A DNA stretch of 38,417 bases from Aliivibrio sifiae (GTDB taxonomy: Bacteria; Pseudomonadota; Gammaproteobacteria; Enterobacterales; Vibrionaceae), in NCBI RefSeq assembly GCF_002954705.1, contig NZ_MSCO01000003.1, forward strand, positions 365,126 to 403,542, read 5' to 3'. Position 1 is the stretch's first letter, and every line of letters starts with the position of its first letter. The notes under the pieces are model-generated. The model did not search any database. It saw nothing but the letters and a program-made list of their open reading frames with translations, and had not been told where the DNA came from. This document shows positions 17,641-27,192 of the stretch, in pieces. The position numbers and the translations under genes were made by a program.

Positions 17641-18230
17641 TACGTCAATTCCTTTGAAATTTTCTTTTTTGCAAATCGATTTGTGATAAATAAAACCAAT
17701 GTCATTATTGGAATTAATAGCCATTGATGTTCACTGGCTCTTACCCAATGACTACTCCCTAAAAAGTACACACTAGGAAAAATAATAGCGGTCCATACTG
17801 CCGTTGCGCCCATCACAGCGATAAAAAAGGTGAATACACGAATATGAAATACGCCACTCAATGTAAAGCCAATACTCCTTAATCCCGGAATAAAGCGAAT
17901 AATGAATAAATTAAGCATAGGATTGGATTGGAGTTTTTTCCTTAAGTAGCGTAAATGAGTATTGGTTAGAGTTTTGTATCGAAGTAATCGAAAGCGAGTA
18001 GAGAGTCGACCTAAAAAATATAATCCTAAATCGCCACTAGCAATACCAATAAAAGCGGCCATTAGGCCTATGGTAGGCGTAACCATTTCTTGTGCTGATA
18101 GGCTTGCTGCCGTGATGATTGCCAAGTCTTCAAGTAAGTAAGAAAGTAGAACTATGCCGATAAAAATAGAGAGTTCTGAGCTATGAGACGTGAATAATGC
18201 TTCTTGTATATTGGTGATTAAATCATTCAT
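17640..18230 (-). CDS. DedA-family membrane protein
   Basis: The 196-residue protein has several membrane helices and the DedA/SNARE-associated features: an acidic EDLAIITAASLSA near 30, GDLGLYFLGRLSTRFRLL, and the conserved arginines in FIIRFIPGLRSIGFTLSG. DedA proteins move or scramble lipids such as undecaprenyl phosphate across the inner membrane and depend on the proton gradient. It is the first gene of the ten-gene minus-strand cluster. The ribosome-binding site is strong (AAAGGAGGG). A lipid-flippase role would fit the OlsF-type gene downstream. Confidence 0.88.
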   Translation of the reverse strand: MNDLITNIQEALFTSHSSELSIFIGIVLLSYLLEDLAIITAASLSAQEMVTPTIGLMAAFIGIASGDLGLYFLGRLSTRFRLLRYKTLTNTHLRYLRKKLQSNPMLNLFIIRFIPGLRSIGFTLSGVFHIRVFTFFIAVMGATAVWTAIIFPSVYFLGSSHWVRASEHQWLLIPIMTLVLFITNRFAKKKISKELT

Positions 18231-18286
18231 AGACCCTCCTTTTGTTATTTATTTAGAGTGGTATTTTATTATAAAAATGTAAAAAT

Positions 18287-18766
18287 ATGTTTCTCACTCG
18301 TTTTAATTTAAGCTCATTATTAATGATTGGTTCATTTTTATTTGGGTTTCTTATGAATGTGAGGTTTTGGTTACATCTTGGTATTGCGGCGGGATTGTTT
18401 GTTTTTTTCTTTATTGCTGCTTTCGTTTTTCATATTTATGAAGTGTTTTATTTTTTTTCATTTTTGGCTTATGGCATTTTAATTTTTAATTTACTTAGTG
18501 CTATCGTACATGCTGATAAATGGTTTCATTATGTACTTTGCAGTGTGCTATTAATTATTTTAGGGACGTTTGCATCAATAGATGTACTGTCAGCAAAAGA
18601 AGAGTTATTAGCGAGCTGGATAGAAATAGAATGGCTAGGGTTAACTAAAGAAAATATTGGTGATTATATTCAAGTTTTACTTATTTTAATTAATATTTTT
18701 ACGGGGAGTCTGGCTGCCAATACGCTATTTTATGGCTTATGTAAAAAAAATAGCACCGTTAAATAA
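18287..18766 (+). CDS. Hypothetical membrane protein, 159 aa
   Basis: The product is strongly hydrophobic with about four helices (LLMIGSFLFGFLMNV, LGIAAGLFVFFFIAAFVFHI, VLCSVLLIILGTF, VLLILINIFTGSLAANTLFY) and a short soluble loop between the third and fourth. I do not recognise the family. It is divergent from dedA, with 56 bases between them, and shares a bidirectional terminator with cpdB. ATG 18287 has little ribosome-binding sequence; ATG 18323 (MIGSF) is possible. Confidence 0.6.
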   Translation: MFLTRFNLSSLLMIGSFLFGFLMNVRFWLHLGIAAGLFVFFFIAAFVFHIYEVFYFFSFLAYGILIFNLLSAIVHADKWFHYVLCSVLLIILGTFASIDVLSAKEELLASWIEIEWLGLTKENIGDYIQVLLILINIFTGSLAANTLFYGLCKKNSTVK

Positions 18767-18777
18767 CGATGCTATTT
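18743..18777. terminator. Bidirectional terminator between the membrane protein gene and cpdB
   Basis: AAATAGCACCGTT (18748-18760) pairs with AACGATGCTATTT (18765-18777) with one mismatch and loop AAAT. Eight A residues precede it, giving a T-run on the minus strand, so it is strongest for cpdB. It overlaps the stop codon of the plus-strand gene. Confidence 0.85.
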
Positions 18778-18812
18778 CTATTTTCAATCATTAACACAAT
18801 AATTTAACGAGA

Positions 18813-20795
18813 TTATTTACCTAAATTAATGTTGTATACCGCAAAACCAACATCATCAGTTGCGACTTTTTTCATTGGGTATTGACCCTTATTTTTAATG
18901 AATTGAGCTGCTTTTTCTGTTGGTGATGTTTCAAAGCGGATGTCCAGTTTTTCTCCACCTTCAATTGGAGCAAAAGACCAGTTGTTATCTGCTGATGGCT
19001 TAACTTGTCCCTCTTCTTTGCTTACTCGTGTTATGTAGTTAGAAAGAACGGTACGGTTTTCATCTGGCGAATCAAACGCGATAAAATCAGTGCCAGTACC
19101 TGGGAACTTATTGCTGTAAGCTCGGTAGTTATTAGTTGCGATAAGGAAATCTTGTTTCGCATTAATCGGTTTGCCTTGATAAGTTAAACCGACAATACGT
19201 TCAGAATCTTCGTTAATGACGTTACAGTCTCCATCATATTTTGCTGGTTGAGTAATATCAATTTGATAGTTAACGCCATCAATGACATCAAAGTTATAAG
19301 TACGGAAGCCATCCCAATTAATTAACTGTTGAGGTGCTGTACTATTGGTGTCGATTTGTTGGAATTGACCAGCAGAACACTCAAGCCATTCTTTCACTTC
19401 TTTACCTGTTACCTTCATCGCAACTAGCGTATTAGGATATAGGTATAAATCAGCCGCATTACGGAACGTTAATTGGCCCGATTCAACTTCGGTGAAGTTT
19501 GTTGGGTCATTTCCACGACCGCCTGCTTTAAATGGAGCAGCAGCAGAAAGTACAGGCGTGCCATCTAGATCAGGATCACCTTGGATGAAACGTTCTACGT
19601 AATCTTTTTGCGCTAGGTTCACGATTTGAACAGTAGGGTCATCTTGCACTAATGCTAAGAAGCTATACATAACATCGTCAGCTTTACCAATCGGTTGGTT
19701 AACAAAATCACGAGTGCCTTTATGATCTGCTTTTAATGCGTTTACAATCCCTTTATCTGCAGCAGCTAATGATTTGTTATTTTCTTTATCAAAGATAGGG
19801 CGAGCTTCCGACTCTCCGTTAACAACCGACCATTTACCATCTTTCTGTTTAAGTGTTAAATCCATAACACCGACGTGGCTACCCCAACGTCCCGGCATTA
19901 CTGCTGCTACGCCATTCATCGTACCGTTTTCATTATCGATACCTTGTAGGTTGTCAAACCCTTTACCAGGGAAAACTGCATGAGAGTGACCAAAAGCAAT
20001 GGCATCAATACCATCTACTTCTGAAAGGAAGTAAGTAGAGTTTTCTTCACCTTGTTTGTATGGGTCTGTTGAGACACCAGAATGAGGAATAGCAACGATT
20101 ACGTCTGCACCTTCTTTCTTCATTTGTGGGATCAGTTCTTCCGCTGTTTCTTTGATATCACGAGCGAATACTTTTCCTTCAAGGTTTTTCTTATCCCACA
20201 CCATAATTTGTGGCGGGACAAAACCGATATAACCAACCTTAATTTTATGCTCTACACCCGCAGTGTCTTTAAACACGTGAGTTTTAATTACATAAGGCTT
20301 GAAATAATGTTCTTTTGTTTTTGCGTCATAAACATTAGCGCTGATATAAGGGAAATCGGCGTCATTGATAGATTCCGCTAAGAAATCTAAACCGTAATTG
20401 AATTCATGGTTACCGATGTTGCCCGCATCGTAATCTAATTGGTTCATTGCTTTGTAAGCAGGGTGAACTTCGCCAGCTTTCAAGCCCTTATCTGCCATAT
20501 AGTCACCCATTGGACTACCCTGAAGTAAATCACCATTATCAACAAGAACACTGTTTATCACTTCGTCGCGAGCTTCTTTTACTAGTGTTGCTGTACGTGC
20601 TAAACCAATTTTTTGAGAGGGTTTATCTTTGTAGTAATCGTAATCCATTAGATTGGTATGGATATCTGTTGTTTCTACAACACGCAATTTAATCACTTCG
20701 TTTGTATCTACTGGTGACGGTGTGCAGCCAGAAATTGTGAGTAAGCCTAAGCCAGCTAATACAGCAAGTGAAACAGGTTTAGCAGAGAGTTTCAT
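18813..20795 (-). CDS. cpdB: 2',3'-cyclic-nucleotide 2'-phosphodiesterase/3'-nucleotidase
   Basis: CpdB hydrolyses 2',3'-cyclic nucleotides and 3'-nucleotides outside the cytoplasm to salvage nucleosides and phosphate. Metallophosphatase motifs are seen: [55 protein letters not shown] and [12 protein letters not shown] 5'-nucleotidase C-terminal domain follows ([37 protein letters not shown]). The N-terminus has a lipobox (LLTISGC), so this form is a predicted lipoprotein, unlike the soluble E. coli enzyme. ATG 20795 is chosen, seven bases after GGAG; a TTG at 20807 would add four residues. The 660 residues are normal length. It is a single gene. Confidence 0.93.
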   Translation of the reverse strand: MKLSAKPVSLAVLAGLGLLTISGCTPSPVDTNEVIKLRVVETTDIHTNLMDYDYYKDKPSQKIGLARTATLVKEARDEVINSVLVDNGDLLQGSPMGDYMADKGLKAGEVHPAYKAMNQLDYDAGNIGNHEFNYGLDFLAESINDADFPYISANVYDAKTKEHYFKPYVIKTHVFKDTAGVEHKIKVGYIGFVPPQIMVWDKKNLEGKVFARDIKETAEELIPQMKKEGADVIVAIPHSGVSTDPYKQGEENSTYFLSEVDGIDAIAFGHSHAVFPGKGFDNLQGIDNENGTMNGVAAVMPGRWGSHVGVMDLTLKQKDGKWSVVNGESEARPIFDKENNKSLAAADKGIVNALKADHKGTRDFVNQPIGKADDVMYSFLALVQDDPTVQIVNLAQKDYVERFIQGDPDLDGTPVLSAAAPFKAGGRGNDPTNFTEVESGQLTFRNAADLYLYPNTLVAMKVTGKEVKEWLECSAGQFQQIDTNSTAPQQLINWDGFRTYNFDVIDGVNYQIDITQPAKYDGDCNVINEDSERIVGLTYQGKPINAKQDFLIATNNYRAYSNKFPGTGTDFIAFDSPDENRTVLSNYITRVSKEEGQVKPSADNNWSFAPIEGGEKLDIRFETSPTEKAAQFIKNKGQYPMKKVATDDVGFAVYNINLGK

Positions 20796-21176
20796 GGTGT
20801 TCTCCAAGGGTGATAATCATAAAAGCGCCAATAAGATAACAGATTGATAATGTTATAAATGTAATCGTTCTCTCAATGTGTGCTGCTGATCTCGTTCCCG
20901 TGTGCTTTACGGTAACTAGATCACAGCTTAACTATAAATTCATCTTCTGCTTTTAATTTGCGATTTTTGAAATGAAACCTTTTTATTCGCAATCGTTAGC
21001 ATTAAATCGAATAAAAAATGAAATTTTAGAATTTCAGGTAATAAAGTAACCCGTCTATAGTGCTTCTATTGGAATGAAAAATAGCCACCTAATGGAAAAG
21101 AGAATTGATGCAACCAAGATGCAATCAATTTCGATAATAGGTGCCATTACCAAATTTAGCCTAAAGGACAAAACAC
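20796..21176. promoter_or_regulatory. Divergent control region between cpdB and cysD
   Basis: This 381-bp region has no gene. For cysD, TATAGT at 21056-21061 is a plausible -10 with a poor -35 (TTTCAG 21032-21037), as expected of a CysB-activated promoter. An imperfect inverted repeat AATTGATGCA (21103-21112)/TGCAATCAATT (21120-21130) lies in the cysD leader. AAGGAC before the ATG is the ribosome-binding site. No convincing CRP box was found. Confidence 0.45.
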
Positions 21177-22085
21177 ATGGACGCACAAAGACTAACCCAC
21201 CTACAACAGCTAGAAGCCGAAAGTATTCACATTATTCGTGAAGTGGCTGCTGAGTTTGATAATCCAGTCATGATGTATTCGATTGGTAAAGATTCTTCAG
21301 TAATGTTGCATCTTGCTCGTAAAGCTTTTTATCCAGGCAAAATTCCATTCCCACTTCTTCATGTTGATACGGATTGGAAATTTAAAGAGATGATTGAGTT
21401 TCGCGAGAAGACCGCACAAAAGTATGGTTTTGATCTATTAGTACACAAAAACCCTGAAGGCATGGAAATGGGAATTAACCCATTTGTTCATGGGTCATCA
21501 AAGCATACCGACATCATGAAAACTCAAGGGCTAAAACAAGCGCTTAATAAATACGGTTTTGATGCTGCATTTGGTGGGGCTCGTCGTGATGAAGAAAAGT
21601 CTCGAGCAAAAGAACGTGTATATTCTTTCCGAGATAAAAATCATACGTGGGATCCGAAAAATCAACGTCCAGAATTATGGAATACTTATAACGGCCAAGT
21701 GAATAAAGGGGAGAGTATTCGAGTATTCCCATTATCAAATTGGACTGAGCTTGATATCTGGCAATACATCTACTTAGAGAACATTGAAATTGTTCCTCTT
21801 TATTTATCTGAAAAACGCCCAGTTGTTGAGCGTGATGGCATGTTGATCATGGTAGACGATGAGCGCTTAGAGTTAGAAGAGGGTGAAGAGATTCAACATA
21901 AAGACATTCGTTTTAGAACCCTAGGTTGTTACCCATTGACAGGGGCTGTGGAATCTACCGCTAATACCTTACCTGAAATTATTGAAGAGATGTTAGTTGC
22001 GACCTCTAGTGAGCGTCAAGGACGGGCGATAGACCATGATTCATCGGGGTCGATGGAGCTGAAAAAACGTCAAGGTTACTTTTAA
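21177..22085 (+). CDS. cysD: Sulfate adenylyltransferase subunit 2
   Basis: CysD is the catalytic ATP-sulfurylase subunit: sulfate plus ATP gives APS and pyrophosphate, driven by GTP hydrolysis in CysN. The 302 residues carry the PP-loop motif [19 protein letters not shown] (about 33-51), [31 protein letters not shown] and the C-terminal [11 protein letters not shown] and [24 protein letters not shown] 21177 follows AAAGGACAAAACAC. It is the first gene of the cysD-cysN-permease-cysC operon; cysN begins 28 bases later. Confidence 0.97.
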   Translation: MDAQRLTHLQQLEAESIHIIREVAAEFDNPVMMYSIGKDSSVMLHLARKAFYPGKIPFPLLHVDTDWKFKEMIEFREKTAQKYGFDLLVHKNPEGMEMGINPFVHGSSKHTDIMKTQGLKQALNKYGFDAAFGGARRDEEKSRAKERVYSFRDKNHTWDPKNQRPELWNTYNGQVNKGESIRVFPLSNWTELDIWQYIYLENIEIVPLYLSEKRPVVERDGMLIMVDDERLELEEGEEIQHKDIRFRTLGCYPLTGAVESTANTLPEIIEEMLVATSSERQGRAIDHDSSGSMELKKRQGYF

Positions 22086-22113
22086 TATCGGGCATCTAAG
22101 AAAGGATTAAATT

Positions 22114-23550
22114 ATGAATAGTGCAGTAGAGCAGCAACTGGAAGAGCTTGGTATTGAAGCTTATTTGAAAGAACATCAATACAAATCATTACTTCGATTT
22201 TTAACCTGTGGTTCGGTGGATGATGGTAAAAGTACCCTCATAGGCCGATTGCTACATGATTCAAAACAAATTTATGCAGATCAACTTGATGCGGTTCATG
22301 CCGATAGTCAGCGAGTGGGGACAACGGGCGATCGCCCTGATTTAGCTTTGTTGGTTGATGGCTTACAAGCTGAGCGTGAACAAGGGATCACGATTGATGT
22401 TGCTTATCGTTATTTCTCAACTCAAAAGCGTAAGTTTATTATTGCAGATACTCCGGGACATGAGCAGTACACTCGTAATATGGCAACGGGAGCATCAACC
22501 TGTAATGTTGCTGTTATTTTGATTGATGCGCGTAAAGGTGTACTTGACCAAACTCGTCGTCATTCTTATATCGCGAACCTTTTAGGTATCCGTCATTTTG
22601 TTGTAGCGGTAAATAAAATGGATTTAGTTGATTATTCTGAATCTCGTTTTGAAGAGATTAAAGAAGAATACTTAACGTTTTCGAAAAAGTTGAATAATCC
22701 TAATCTAGAAATTTCTATTTTACCGTTATCTGCATTAGAAGGTGATAACGTTGTTAACCCTAGCGAAGCCTTAGCTTGGTATCAAGGTGCTCCGTTATTA
22801 GAGGTTCTTGAGAATATTGATATTGATGCTGATCGAGGTAATGGCGAATTTAGATTCCCAGTGCAGTATGTGAATCGCCCTAATTTGGACTTTCGTGGTT
22901 TTGCTGGAACCGTTTCGGCAGGAGGGATTTCTGTTGGGGATGAGATCATCGCTTTGCCATCAGGGAAAAAATCAAAAGTTGCTCGTATCGTAACGTTTGA
23001 TGGTGATTTACTTTCGGCACAAGCTGGCCAAGCAGTGACGTTAACGTTGGAAGATGAAATTGATGTTAGCCGTGGTGACTTGTTAGTTAAATCGAATACA
23101 AATCTACAGGCGACAGATCAATTTAAAGCTGAAATTGTATGGATGACAGAAAAAGGCTTACAACCTGGTCGTCAATACGATATCAAAATTGCAGGTAAGA
23201 AAACGGTAGGTCAAATTGATGCCATTCATCATCAAGTGAACATTAATAGTTTAGATACATTTGATGCCACAGAGCTACCATTAAATGGTATTGGCTTATG
23301 TGATGTATCACTAACTGAGACGGTAAGTTTAGATCGCTACCAAGATTGTGCAGATACTGGTGGTTTCATTTTTATTGATCGCTTAACGAATGTAACGGTA
23401 GGGGCAGGGATGATCCAAAACCTTTCTGAACTGAGTGATGTGAAACCTATTAATGATAATGTCAGTGCGTTTGAGGTGGAGTTAAATGCGTTAGTTCGTA
23501 AGCATTTCCCTCATTGGGGAGCACAAGATATTTCTAAGCTGTTAAGTTAA
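22114..23550 (+). CDS. cysN: Sulfate adenylyltransferase subunit 1 (GTPase)
   Basis: CysN is the regulatory GTPase partner of CysD. G-motifs are complete: [15 protein letters not shown] (P-loop), [15 protein letters not shown], and [10 protein letters not shown], followed by EF-Tu-like beta-barrel domains. The N-terminus ([20 protein letters not shown]) is typical. The 478 residues match a stand-alone CysN and not a CysNC fusion, in agreement with a separate cysC two genes later. ATG 22114 follows AAAGGATTAAATT. Confidence 0.97.
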   Translation: MNSAVEQQLEELGIEAYLKEHQYKSLLRFLTCGSVDDGKSTLIGRLLHDSKQIYADQLDAVHADSQRVGTTGDRPDLALLVDGLQAEREQGITIDVAYRYFSTQKRKFIIADTPGHEQYTRNMATGASTCNVAVILIDARKGVLDQTRRHSYIANLLGIRHFVVAVNKMDLVDYSESRFEEIKEEYLTFSKKLNNPNLEISILPLSALEGDNVVNPSEALAWYQGAPLLEVLENIDIDADRGNGEFRFPVQYVNRPNLDFRGFAGTVSAGGISVGDEIIALPSGKKSKVARIVTFDGDLLSAQAGQAVTLTLEDEIDVSRGDLLVKSNTNLQATDQFKAEIVWMTEKGLQPGRQYDIKIAGKKTVGQIDAIHHQVNINSLDTFDATELPLNGIGLCDVSLTETVSLDRYQDCADTGGFIFIDRLTNVTVGAGMIQNLSELSDVKPINDNVSAFEVELNALVRKHFPHWGAQDISKLLS

Positions 23551-23570
23551 TCGCTTAAAAGGAATATTTT

Positions 23571-25298
23571 ATGGCATGGGAACAAGGATTCGTTCTAGCA
23601 TTGTTGGCATTTATTATCGTTAGTTTATTAGCGAGTAAATTAAAACCTAGTGTGATTTTTGCGGGCTCGGCGTTTATTGCTTTTATGGTAGGGATGCTTG
23701 ATTTACCTAGCTTGGCAAAAAACTTTACTAACTCGTCATTATTGACATTAGTGCTATTGATCCTGAGTTCTTGTGCTTTAGAAAAAACACGTCTTATCAG
23801 TTGGGTAGGGCGTTATATTTCAGAAGGAAGGCTAGGGAGTGTGGTAGGCAAATTAGGTCTATCGACTGCTGTCCTTTCTTCTTTTACTAATAATACCGCG
23901 GTAGTGGTTTCTTTAATTGGTGCAATAAAACGTAATCAACGTCATGCACCATCCCGTCTTCTTATTCCTCTTTCTTATGCTGCTATTTTAGGTGGAACAC
24001 TGACCCTAATTGGCACATCAACCAACCTTATTATTAATAGTTTTGTTGAAGATGCTGGCTTACCAAGTTTGAGTTTCTTTGCTCCAACCGCAATTGGACT
24101 GGCGGTATTGTTTGGTGGGTTATTAATTTTAATTCCATTGAGTTATTTATTACCGGCATACGATGAAGGTAGTAATGATGAATTACCTTATTTTTTAGAG
24201 GCGAGGGTTGAAGGTGGCTCTCCATTGGTTGGTAAATCAATTGCAGAGAATAATTTACGAGCTTTACGGAAGTTATTTTTAGCAGAAGTGATAAGAGAAG
24301 GGAAAACCATTGCATCAGTTGATCCTGAAATGGTGCTGCTTGCAGGAGACCGACTGCTTTTTTGTGGTGATATTGAAAGCGTTACTACGTTGCAAGAAAT
24401 AAATGGGTTAACACTTTTTGGTCAACATCATTTAAATGGGCAAAATTTAATTGAAGTCGTGGTAAGCCAGTCAGCTTCTATTCGCGGGAAGAGCATTAAA
24501 TCGTCACAATTTAGAGATCGGTTTGATGCAGTAGTCGTAGCTATTCGACGTGGGCACGAACGCCTTGAAGGTGGCTTGGGGAAAATTGAATTGCAAGCTG
24601 GCGATACGTTAGTCTTAGTGCCAGGTAAAAATTTTGAACAAAGTAAACAGCAGCTTAAGCGAGAGTTTGTCATTATTAGTGATTTAGATTCAGCAGCAAA
24701 ACTAGATGGAGATAAAAGCGCTTTAGTTTTATTAGGGTTTGCAGGAGTTGTTGCCGCTGAGTTGTTAGATATATTTCCAATTATTAAGGGGTTGTCTGTT
24801 TATTTGTTGGCTCTTTTAGCGTTAGGAGTGATTAATGTTGGTGAGTTACGTCGTCGATTTCCCATTGATATCGTTGTTATTGTTGGCGCCGCATTATCAA
24901 TCGCTCAATTGATGTTGTCATCAGGATTGTCAGTTCAGCTTGGCGATATGTTTATCACATTGTTTAATGGATGGGGAGTGATGGGGGCGTTAATTGCTGT
25001 CTATTTGATTACTCTCGTATTAACGGAATTAATTACTAATAATGCAGCAGCGGCTCTCGCTTTTCCTATTGGCTATAGTATGGCGCTTGGCTATGGTGTT
25101 GATCCTATGCCTTTTATTATGGCGGTTCTTTTTGGAGCCAGTGCGAGTTTTATTTCTCCCTATGGTTACCAAACTAATTTATTAGTATTTAGTGTGGGTA
25201 ATTACACGCTACTTGATTACGTAAAAGTGGGATTGCCGATGTCGATTATTTATTCGATATTGGTATTGACGCTAATCCCTTATTTTTTCCCATTTTAA
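23571..25298 (+). CDS. SLC13-family anion permease with RCK_C (TrkA-C) domains, probable sulfate importer
   Basis: The 575-residue protein has membrane helices on both ends ([15 protein letters not shown]..., and from about 390 [14 protein letters not shown]...) with two cytosolic RCK_C-like domains between them (about 200-370: [19 protein letters not shown]..., [20 protein letters not shown]...). Conserved transporter stretches are [35 protein letters not shown] and [16 protein letters not shown]. This layout matches permeases of the SLC13/CitT group that carry sulfate. Its place between cysN and cysC makes sulfate the likely substrate; thiosulfate or another oxyanion is possible. Spacing to neighbours is 20 and 14 bases. 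Confidence 0.88.
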   Translation: MAWEQGFVLALLAFIIVSLLASKLKPSVIFAGSAFIAFMVGMLDLPSLAKNFTNSSLLTLVLLILSSCALEKTRLISWVGRYISEGRLGSVVGKLGLSTAVLSSFTNNTAVVVSLIGAIKRNQRHAPSRLLIPLSYAAILGGTLTLIGTSTNLIINSFVEDAGLPSLSFFAPTAIGLAVLFGGLLILIPLSYLLPAYDEGSNDELPYFLEARVEGGSPLVGKSIAENNLRALRKLFLAEVIREGKTIASVDPEMVLLAGDRLLFCGDIESVTTLQEINGLTLFGQHHLNGQNLIEVVVSQSASIRGKSIKSSQFRDRFDAVVVAIRRGHERLEGGLGKIELQAGDTLVLVPGKNFEQSKQQLKREFVIISDLDSAAKLDGDKSALVLLGFAGVVAAELLDIFPIIKGLSVYLLALLALGVINVGELRRRFPIDIVVIVGAALSIAQLMLSSGLSVQLGDMFITLFNGWGVMGALIAVYLITLVLTELITNNAAAALAFPIGYSMALGYGVDPMPFIMAVLFGASASFISPYGYQTNLLVFSVGNYTLLDYVKVGLPMSIIYSILVLTLIPYFFPF

Positions 25299-25312
25299 TT
25301 CAAGGACGAAAC

Positions 25313-25927
25313 ATGACAGTTAAAGACGTTGTTAAAAATGAAAATATCGTTTGGCATCAACACCTAGTAACGAAAGAAACTCGTTCGATACTGAAGAAAC
25401 AAAAACCCGCAGTGCTATGGTTTACGGGATTGTCAGGCGCAGGGAAATCAACCATTGCTGGTGCATTAGAAATTAAACTTGCTGAGCTTGGCTATCATAC
25501 TTATTTGTTGGATGGTGATAATGTTCGCCATGGTTTATGTCAGGATCTAGGCTTTTCGGATCATGATAGGCAAGAAAATATTCGACGTATTGGTGAGCTA
25601 GCAAAACTAATGGCAGATGCGGGTCTAATTGTATTAAGTGCATTCATCTCACCTCATAGAGCTGAAAGAGAAATGGTGAGAAATTTATTACCTAATAGTG
25701 AGTTCTTAGAAGTATTTGTAAACACATCATTGAGCGAGTGCGAAAAAAGAGATCCGAAAGGGTTATATAAGAAAGCAAGAGCGGGAGAGATAAAGCATTT
25801 CACAGGTATTGATTCAGAATACCAACAACCGCTCAATCCTGAGATTGATTTACCAGCTGGTAGTCAGTCAATTGATGCACTTGTTGATCAATGCCTAAAT
25901 GAATTAAGAGTTCGAGAGATTATTTAA
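25313..25927 (+). CDS. cysC: Adenylylsulfate (APS) kinase
   Basis: CysC phosphorylates APS with ATP to PAPS, the substrate of the CysH encoded at 7611. The P-loop is [17 protein letters not shown] (about 37-53), followed by [31 protein letters not shown], the lid region [13 protein letters not shown] and the [20 protein letters not shown] signature. The 204 residues are normal. ATG 25313 follows AAGGACGAAAC. It is the last gene of the operon, with a terminator 20 bases after the stop. Confidence 0.96.
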   Translation: MTVKDVVKNENIVWHQHLVTKETRSILKKQKPAVLWFTGLSGAGKSTIAGALEIKLAELGYHTYLLDGDNVRHGLCQDLGFSDHDRQENIRRIGELAKLMADAGLIVLSAFISPHRAEREMVRNLLPNSEFLEVFVNTSLSECEKRDPKGLYKKARAGEIKHFTGIDSEYQQPLNPEIDLPAGSQSIDALVDQCLNELRVREII

Positions 25928-25946
25928 CTTTAAAATGAATAATATT

Positions 25947-25985
25947 TAAGCGCCCAAACCGAGGTAGGTTTGGACGCTTATTTTT
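25947..25985. terminator. Terminator after cysC, shared with the convergent TIGR03899 gene
   Basis: TAAGCGCCCAAACC (25947-25960) and GGTTTGGACGCTTA (25967-25980) pair with one mismatch and a six-base loop, followed by TTTTT. The T-run reaches the stop codon of the opposing gene. Confidence 0.9.
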
Positions 25986-26877
25986 AAGCCATGGTTGAAA
26001 TGCTTTTCTTTACGTCAGTTTCCACAATAAACTTTTGGCTGAGTAAAGCGATGACATTATCGTAATAACTTTCGTTGGGTTTGTTACCTAATAATTTACA
26101 CAGTTCTGCACCTGTTGGGCTAAAGCGATAATACACAAGGCGAGAGCCTTTTTGCATTGGCTTTATTGCTAATTGTTTTCCTTGATATTGAAGGGGCAGT
26201 GCTGGTTCAAATTCAATTTCACCAGATTCAAGTTCAGTACCAAGTAATAAACCGAGCTCAATTAATAACAACAAGCTTGAATAGGGAAGTTTATAGTTAC
26301 CTAAGTGAACTAATTGTGGGCCGTCAGCTTTATAGAAATTGAATAAAGTGCCTGCACACTTATAACCTAACAAAAGTTTTTTGCTATTGTCTTGCCCAAA
26401 ACTACAAGCTAATGATGCCGCACGCTGAAAAGTTTGAGCTTCACGTTGAGTCATGTCTTTTAATACTTTTAATGCTTTCATTGAGGTAGAACCAGGAGTT
26501 ATTACCTCTTGTTTGAAAATTTGACTCCATAAGCGTTGCATTGAGGGATCATGAATGTCTTGGGCCATTTCAAAGAATCGATGGAGCCAATCAGGATCAG
26601 GATCTCCGGCTGTTTCATCTTTACAATAATCGTGAGCAAACTTGATAATTTGTTCTAAGTTTTGTTGCTGTTGTTCTCGTAGGATCTTCTCTCTATACAG
26701 GGCACGTTTTAATAATGTTTCTTCTGGTTTTGGTGGATGAAGTTTAGCGGCTAAACCTTGTTTTAGTGCGATTTCTTTTAGGCGCCGAGCACTACTAACA
26801 ACATAGTGTTCTTTTTTATGTGTTTGTTGTTCTTTAGGTTGTTCATCTTTTGTGATGACACTTTGTTGTGAGCTCAT
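25984..26877 (-). CDS. TIGR03899-family protein
   Basis: The 297-residue cytoplasmic protein has a charged N-terminus, a Gln-rich helix (about 63-85, YREKILREQQQQNLEQII) and a conserved part with DPDPDWLHRFFEMAQDI, MQRLWSQIFKQEV and RLVYYRFSPTGAELCKLLG. This resembles TIGR03899/DUF2806-type proteins of unknown function found in vibrios. The last segment may be a winged-helix-like domain. The start is ATG 26877. It is convergent with cysC and close upstream of the 30-residue ORF on the other strand. Confidence 0.75.
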   Translation of the reverse strand: MSSQQSVITKDEQPKEQQTHKKEHYVVSSARRLKEIALKQGLAAKLHPPKPEETLLKRALYREKILREQQQQNLEQIIKFAHDYCKDETAGDPDPDWLHRFFEMAQDIHDPSMQRLWSQIFKQEVITPGSTSMKALKVLKDMTQREAQTFQRAASLACSFGQDNSKKLLLGYKCAGTLFNFYKADGPQLVHLGNYKLPYSSLLLLIELGLLLGTELESGEIEFEPALPLQYQGKQLAIKPMQKGSRLVYYRFSPTGAELCKLLGNKPNESYYDNVIALLSQKFIVETDVKKSISTMA

Positions 26878-27057
26878 GGGATTGCTTAGCCTTAATCACT
26901 AAATGGTTCTATTTTTATATTATCGGTATTAGGAAATAAAAACTTTAATATCGGAGCAATATTTAGAAAATACTTATAAAAAACCACTTGGAATGTAGCC
27001 AAATGATAAATATTTGTTAAAATATTGATTCGTTAGTTGTGCTAGATAGGAAGAGTT

Positions 27058-27150
27058 ATGAAAGGATTAAGTTTTAAAAAAATATTACTTGGCGTTATCT
27101 TAGCTAGTGGTTACGCAATAACACTGGTTTATCTTTCTCATTACGTATGA
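27058..27150 (+). CDS. Small single-helix membrane protein, 30 aa
   Basis: ATG 27058 follows AGGAAGAGTT, a well-spaced ribosome-binding site, and the frame ends at TGA 27148-27150. The product starts MKGLSFKKILLGVILASGYA and continues as one hydrophobic helix to LSHYV. A basic start followed by one helix is typical of small inner-membrane proteins. I do not recognise a family. It lies between the TIGR03899 gene and the zinc cluster, and the last codons form one arm of an inverted repeat. Coding is supported by the start site and composition only. Confidence 0.5.
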   Translation: MKGLSFKKILLGVILASGYAITLVYLSHYV

Positions 27151-27171
27151 TTATTTAAAATAAACCAGTGT
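27121..27171. repeat. 12-bp inverted repeat at the end of the small ORF
   Basis: ACACTGGTTTAT (27121-27132) pairs perfectly with ATAAACCAGTGT (27160-27171) across a 27-base loop. The left arm codes for the end of the 30-residue protein. There is no T-run of note, so it may be a weak terminator, an mRNA-end stabiliser or a protein-binding site. Confidence 0.6.
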
Positions 27172-27192
27172 TTGCAATTATGTTGCCGCTAT

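Noticed and set aside
17641-17724. N-terminal extension of the ATP-grasp gene
   Set aside because: It would overlap dedA by over 80 bases, whereas ATG 17640 has a good site and the usual TAATG junction.
18231-18286. Possible Pho box upstream of dedA
   Set aside because: I looked for one because ornithine lipids are often made under phosphate limitation, but no pair of CTGTCAT-like repeats is present.
20880-20940. Possible CRP site upstream of cpdB (TAGATCACA)
   Set aside because: Only one half-site is convincing; the other half matches poorly.
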